From: JACDBZ01 sp038233215
Lineage (GTDB): Bacteria > Chloroflexota > Limnocylindria > QHBO01
Reading direction: 5' to 3'
NCBI GenBank assembly: GCA_038233215.1
Contig: JBBSML010000001.1
Location: 1 to 64,000, forward strand
Length of the DNA: 64,000 bases
Both the position numbers and the translations under genes were made by a program. Shown piece by piece: positions 61,306 through 64,000 of this stretch. The notes beneath the pieces were generated by a model. That model was not told the DNA's origin. It did no database searches and worked only from the letters and a program-made list of their open reading frames with translations. The first letter of the stretch is position 1. Each line of letters begins with the position of its first letter.

Positions 61306-62630
61306 CAGGCATCCTCCTCGACCGCGAGGAGCAGATCGATCCCGAGCGCCTCTGCCTCGTCAAGGACCGCGCCAACCAGCGCCGCGTCATCGGGACCTGC
61401 TCCATGCAGGTAGCGCCTACCGCGTGGCGACTCCTCGAAGAGCGGGGCGACCGATGAACGCAGGAGCTCCTGCCAGCGTGCGTGCTCGTCTGGGTCTGTG
61501 CTGTGCGTGCTCCGCCTCGCGGCCGCCACGGTGCGCAGGAAGTCCCCGACGAAGTCCGGGATGTCACGCCGGACATCAAGATCAATCTCCGGTCGCGTCC
61601 CGTCGCGGACGGATTCGAGCCAGGTGAACGGTGAGCCGCCTGCCAGCTCCTCGTTCAGGATCAGCCGCAGATGATCGAGATAGCCAGGACGGGCCACCGT
61701 TCCGTGCAACGCCCCTCGGCCGACGAGACGGAGCCGGATGACCAGCGAGCGGCGATCGGACGCCTCCGCCGCCTCGCTGATGCGGGAGCGTGATGACCGC
61801 ATGAGGGTCTCGTCATCGGCCAATTCGGAGATCGACAGCTCGATCGGATGCCAGCGCACGATATCGGTAGCCACGAAGCGCGAGGTCACGCGACGTCCGG
61901 CGTCCACGTCGACCAGCCAGCAGCCGCGAGCGCCGAGCTCGCCCGGGTCGCGTCCCTGTGGAATGCCGCAGTAGTAGGCGGGCGGGTCGGTCAGGACCTG
62001 TCCGGGCTGATGGATGTGGCCGAGCGCCCAGTAGTCCATGCCGGAGCTGCGCAGGTCATCGACCGAGCAGGGCGCGTAGTTGGCGTGACCGGGCCTGTCG
62101 CCCACGTTGGTGTGCAACAGTCCGACCGAGAAAGGCGAGCCCGGATCGGCGTGCATGTCGGCTGCAAAGTTGTCGCTGACGGCTGTCCTCGGGTAGGACC
62201 GGCCGTGGATCCGAGCGATCTCGCGTCCCTCGCGCATGACCGGCGCCGACTCGCCCGCCTGGGTGCCGAAGCGATGCACCGCAGCCGGAAAGTCGAGCGA
62301 CGGCGTCCAACTCCTCCCGTCCAGCGGGTCATGATTGCCGTGGACTACGAAACTGGGAATCCCCGCATCGGCCAAGTCTGCGAGGCCATCCCGGAAGCGC
62401 GTCTGCCCCAGCAGGGTCGGGCTCGACACCTCAAACACGTCACCGGCGATGACCACGAAATCGACCGCATGTGTGATGGCCGCGGCGACGACGCGCCGCC
62501 AAGCCTCGGTGGTGGCGCCGCGCAGGACGGTCAGGACCTCGGGCGGCGCCTCCGCGCTCAGGCCCTCGACGGGGCTGTCGAGGTGAAGGTCACCCGTGTG
62601 GAGGAAGCGAAAAGATGCGGGAGACGACAC
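61305..62630 (-). CDS. YhaO/SbcD-like metallophosphoesterase (DNA exonuclease)
   Basis: 441 residues. Metal-binding motifs LHTGDLHLDSP, VVIAGDVFE, VVHGNHDPLDG and ALGHIHQPG are the calcineurin-like set of Mre11/SbcD nucleases. The C-terminal half contacts the ATPase in related complexes. With the YhaN-like ATPase it forms an SbcCD/YhaON-type nuclease that trims blocked DNA ends. Confidence 0.9.
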   Translation of the reverse strand: MSSPASFRFLHTGDLHLDSPVEGLSAEAPPEVLTVLRGATTEAWRRVVAAAITHAVDFVVIAGDVFEVSSPTLLGQTRFRDGLADLADAGIPSFVVHGNHDPLDGRSWTPSLDFPAAVHRFGTQAGESAPVMREGREIARIHGRSYPRTAVSDNFAADMHADPGSPFSVGLLHTNVGDRPGHANYAPCSVDDLRSSGMDYWALGHIHQPGQVLTDPPAYYCGIPQGRDPGELGARGCWLVDVDAGRRVTSRFVATDIVRWHPIELSISELADDETLMRSSRSRISEAAEASDRRSLVIRLRLVGRGALHGTVARPGYLDHLRLILNEELAGGSPFTWLESVRDGTRPEIDLDVRRDIPDFVGDFLRTVAAARRSTHSTDPDEHARWQELLRSSVAPLFEESPRGRRYLHGAGPDDAALVGAVLDEAEALGIDLLLAVEEDA

Positions 62631-62750
62631 GGCGCCAAGCGTAGCCGATGGGCGTGACAGCTCATCGGTCGCGAGGCGGGCATCGTGTACGCCGGCCGCT
62701 CCCCCCGATCGATCACGGGGATCGCGTCGGCCGGCGCAGTCGCTCGAGGC

Positions 62751-62897
62751 TCAGACGCTGCGTCGACCGCTGAGGAGCTGAAACAGCAGCACGACGGCGG
62801 CAATCACGAGCACGAGCCAGATCAGGTTGCCCACGGCGCCGGTCACGAGCCCCAACAGCCATAGGACCAGCAGAATGACGATGATTGTCCAGAGCAT
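62751..62897 (-). CDS. Small lmo0937/DUF5670-type membrane protein
   Basis: 48 residues, GAGGG about 6 nt before the ATG. Two closely spaced hydrophobic segments (MLWTIIVILLVLWLLG and LIWLVLVIAAVVLLFQLL) and a basic tail, the pattern of lmo0937-type stress-associated small membrane proteins. Follows two other tiny membrane-protein genes behind bcp. Confidence 0.7.
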   Translation of the reverse strand: MLWTIIVILLVLWLLGLVTGAVGNLIWLVLVIAAVVLLFQLLSGRRSV

Positions 62898-62965
62898 CGG
62901 TTCCCTCACTGTGTGGTTTTCCGAATATGACAACGCAGGTTGCGTGCCAGCGAGCGAGCGAGAGC

Positions 62966-63115
62966 TCACTCGCTGCGCGGACGGCGATCCTCGATGACCT
63001 GGTAGACCAGGAGCACGGCTGCGAGGAGAAGGAACAGGTTCACCCATTGGCCGAGGCGCAGGATGACGCCGGTCAGCCACAGCACAAGAGCCAGGGCGGT
63101 CAATACCCAGATCAC
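62966..63115 (-). CDS. Small membrane protein (DUF5670-like)
   Basis: 49 residues, GTG start in GTGA overlap with the preceding tiny gene. Two hydrophobic stretches (VLTALALVLWLTGVIL and NLFLLLAAVLLVYQVI) joined by a RLGQW turn and an acidic-basic tail EDRRPRSE. The layout matches the 48-residue neighbour. Function unknown. Confidence 0.65.
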   Translation of the reverse strand: MIWVLTALALVLWLTGVILRLGQWVNLFLLLAAVLLVYQVIEDRRPRSE

Positions 63116-63219
63116 CGGATCGGGTCAACCAGGACGGCCAGCGCCATCACCGCCAGCACCACCAGGAGGAGCGCGGATGCGACCACCGCGCTGGTGGCCC
63201 AGACAGACGGCTCCTTCAC
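63112..63219 (-). CDS. Tiny single-helix membrane protein
   Basis: 35 residues. GTG start in GTGA overlap with the bcp stop, and its own stop overlaps the next gene. It starts MKEPSVW and contains one helix (SAVVASALLLVVLAVMALAV). The two 4-nt overlaps are the main support. Unknown function. Confidence 0.55.
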   Translation of the reverse strand: MKEPSVWATSAVVASALLLVVLAVMALAVLVDPIR

Positions 63220-63680
63220 GCCGCGAGCGCCTGGAGCAGTTGGTTCACGTGGGCGTCCGGCTTGACTTGCGGCAGGACGTGCTCGATGCGTCCATCGGCG
63301 CCGATGACGAAGGTCGTTCGTTCGGTACCGAAATACGTACGGCCGGCACGGGACTTCTCGACCCATACGCCGAATGCCTCCGCGACCCGGTGCCCCTCGT
63401 CGGCCAGGAGCCGGTACGCCAGTGCGTACTTCTCGCGAAACTTCACGTGACTGGTCACGCTGTCCGGGGATACGCCGAAGATCTCAACGCCGGTTTCCGC
63501 CACGCGAGACCAGCTGTCGCGAAGTCCGCACGCCTGCTTGGTACATCCTGGGGTGTCATCCGCCGGGTAGAAGTAGAGGACGTAGCGGAACCCGGCGAGC
63601 GTATCGCTCGAGACAACGCTGCCGTCATCCGCGCTCATCTCGAAGGAAGGTGCCGGATCACCGGCCACGAGTCGGGTCAT
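63216..63680 (-). CDS. bcp: Thioredoxin-dependent peroxiredoxin Bcp
   Basis: 154 residues. FYPADDTPGCTKQACGLRDSW holds the peroxidatic Cys and the nearby resolving Cys; the GVSPDSVTSHVKFREKYAL and RTTFVIGADGRI blocks are Bcp/PrxQ signatures. It reduces hydroperoxides with thioredoxin. Written with a 4-nt overlap into three small membrane-protein genes. Confidence 0.95.
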   Translation of the reverse strand: MTRLVAGDPAPSFEMSADDGSVVSSDTLAGFRYVLYFYPADDTPGCTKQACGLRDSWSRVAETGVEIFGVSPDSVTSHVKFREKYALAYRLLADEGHRVAEAFGVWVEKSRAGRTYFGTERTTFVIGADGRIEHVLPQVKPDAHVNQLLQALAA

Positions 63681-63700
63681 GGCCCAAGTCTACCGGGTGA

Positions 63701-64000
63701 TCAGCTCATCCCCTCGATCGCCAGCAGCACCGCCGGAAGCTCGCGCGGCTCCATCCGAGCGCCGAGCGCCTCGGCGAACGCACGGATGGCGACATCATCT
63801 GCCTCGGCGAGGTCATGGCCAGCACCATCCACGAGCTGGAGCGCGGGACAGTTGCCGGCATCGGACAGGACCCGCGCGAGGAGTCGAGATTCGTCAGGAT
63901 CGGACCAGGCGTCGGTTGTGCCGTGGGCCAGGACGACACTGCGGTGGAGCATGGTGGCCAATGCGAGGGGTGGCGTGTGGAAGGCCTGTTCCCACGCCGC
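63701..64000 (-). CDS. Alpha/beta hydrolase, partial (5' end outside the window)
   Basis: The frame is open to the window edge, so only the C-terminal 99 residues are seen. VLAHGTTDAWSDP gives the late acidic residue and VDGAGHDLAEADD the catalytic His, as in alpha/beta-hydrolase (lipase/esterase-like) domains; the nucleophile elbow lies beyond the edge. Separated by 20 nt from bcp. Confidence 0.75.
   Translation of the reverse strand, partial: AAWEQAFHTPPLALATMLHRSVVLAHGTTDAWSDPDESRLLARVLSDAGNCPALQLVDGAGHDLAEADDVAIRAFAEALGARMEPRELPAVLLAIEGMS

Noticed and set aside
1..64000. CRISPR array, insertion sequences, prophage or secondary-metabolite cluster
   Set aside because: No regularly spaced direct repeats, transposase or integrase motifs, phage structural genes, or PKS/NRPS modules were seen on either strand.

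Overview
The window is GC-rich bacterial chromosome with tightly packed, translationally coupled operons (ATGA/GTGA/TGATG overlaps), frequent GTG starts and several lipoproteins. I see no rRNA, CRISPR array, insertion sequence or phage module. A b6-type split cytochrome b complex, a complete System I cytochrome c maturation operon, a YhaN/YhaO pair and a heliorhodopsin remnant together suggest a Chloroflexota bacterium (Limnocylindria/Ellin6529-like). An actinobacterial relative cannot be excluded. This placement is inference from protein flavour only.

Layout. 0-3 kb: a small NfeD-like protein behind an 8-nt tandem repeat, then a coupled pair of unusual fusions (MazG-like pyrophosphohydrolase + nucleotidyltransferase; DUF402 + aminoglycoside-kinase-like). 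2.8-22.4 kb: a patchy accessory region with methyltransferases, tRNA-Lys, a PhoX-like protein, threonine synthase, an amidase, AzlCD, and at least seven gene remnants (alpha/beta hydrolase, frameshifted methyltransferase, DUF457, nitroreductase, heliorhodopsin, squalene-cyclase-like, ArsR). Inside it lies a lipid-modification cluster: divergent SDR, then SRPBCC - FAD oxidoreductase - DUF1365 - cyclopropane-fatty-acid synthase. Two AhpD-like paralogues each overlap a different downstream enzyme gene by exactly 16 nt. A previously unlisted 21-residue Cys-rich peptide gene sits at 22373.

22.6-32 kb: phosphate block, DUF47-PiT, ChrA, then pstSCAB-phoU-phoB-phoR with an intra-operon hairpin after pstS and a kinase lacking membrane segments. 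32-35.6 kb: prolyl oligopeptidase, and a YceI gene divergent from a MarR regulator with a clear inverted-repeat operator. 35.8-42.5 kb: ccmABCDEFGHI on the minus strand. 42.5-50 kb: cupredoxin lipoprotein, HxlR regulator + free methionine-R-sulfoxide reductase, 2-hydroxyacid dehydrogenase, aminotransferase, A-type Fe-S carrier, GbsR-type regulator and a long class II aldolase-like protein.

49.7-55.5 kb: a seven-gene coupled minus-strand operon: GltD-like Fe-S flavoprotein, cytochrome b6, subunit IV, Rieske protein, diheme cytochrome c and two membrane proteins. Its c-type hemes would need the ccm operon, and the cupredoxin could be a downstream electron carrier. 55.5-64 kb: PBP lipoprotein with a PIG-L deacetylase, a YhaN/YhaO nuclease pair, and Bcp peroxiredoxin followed by small membrane proteins. 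The window ends inside an alpha/beta hydrolase gene.
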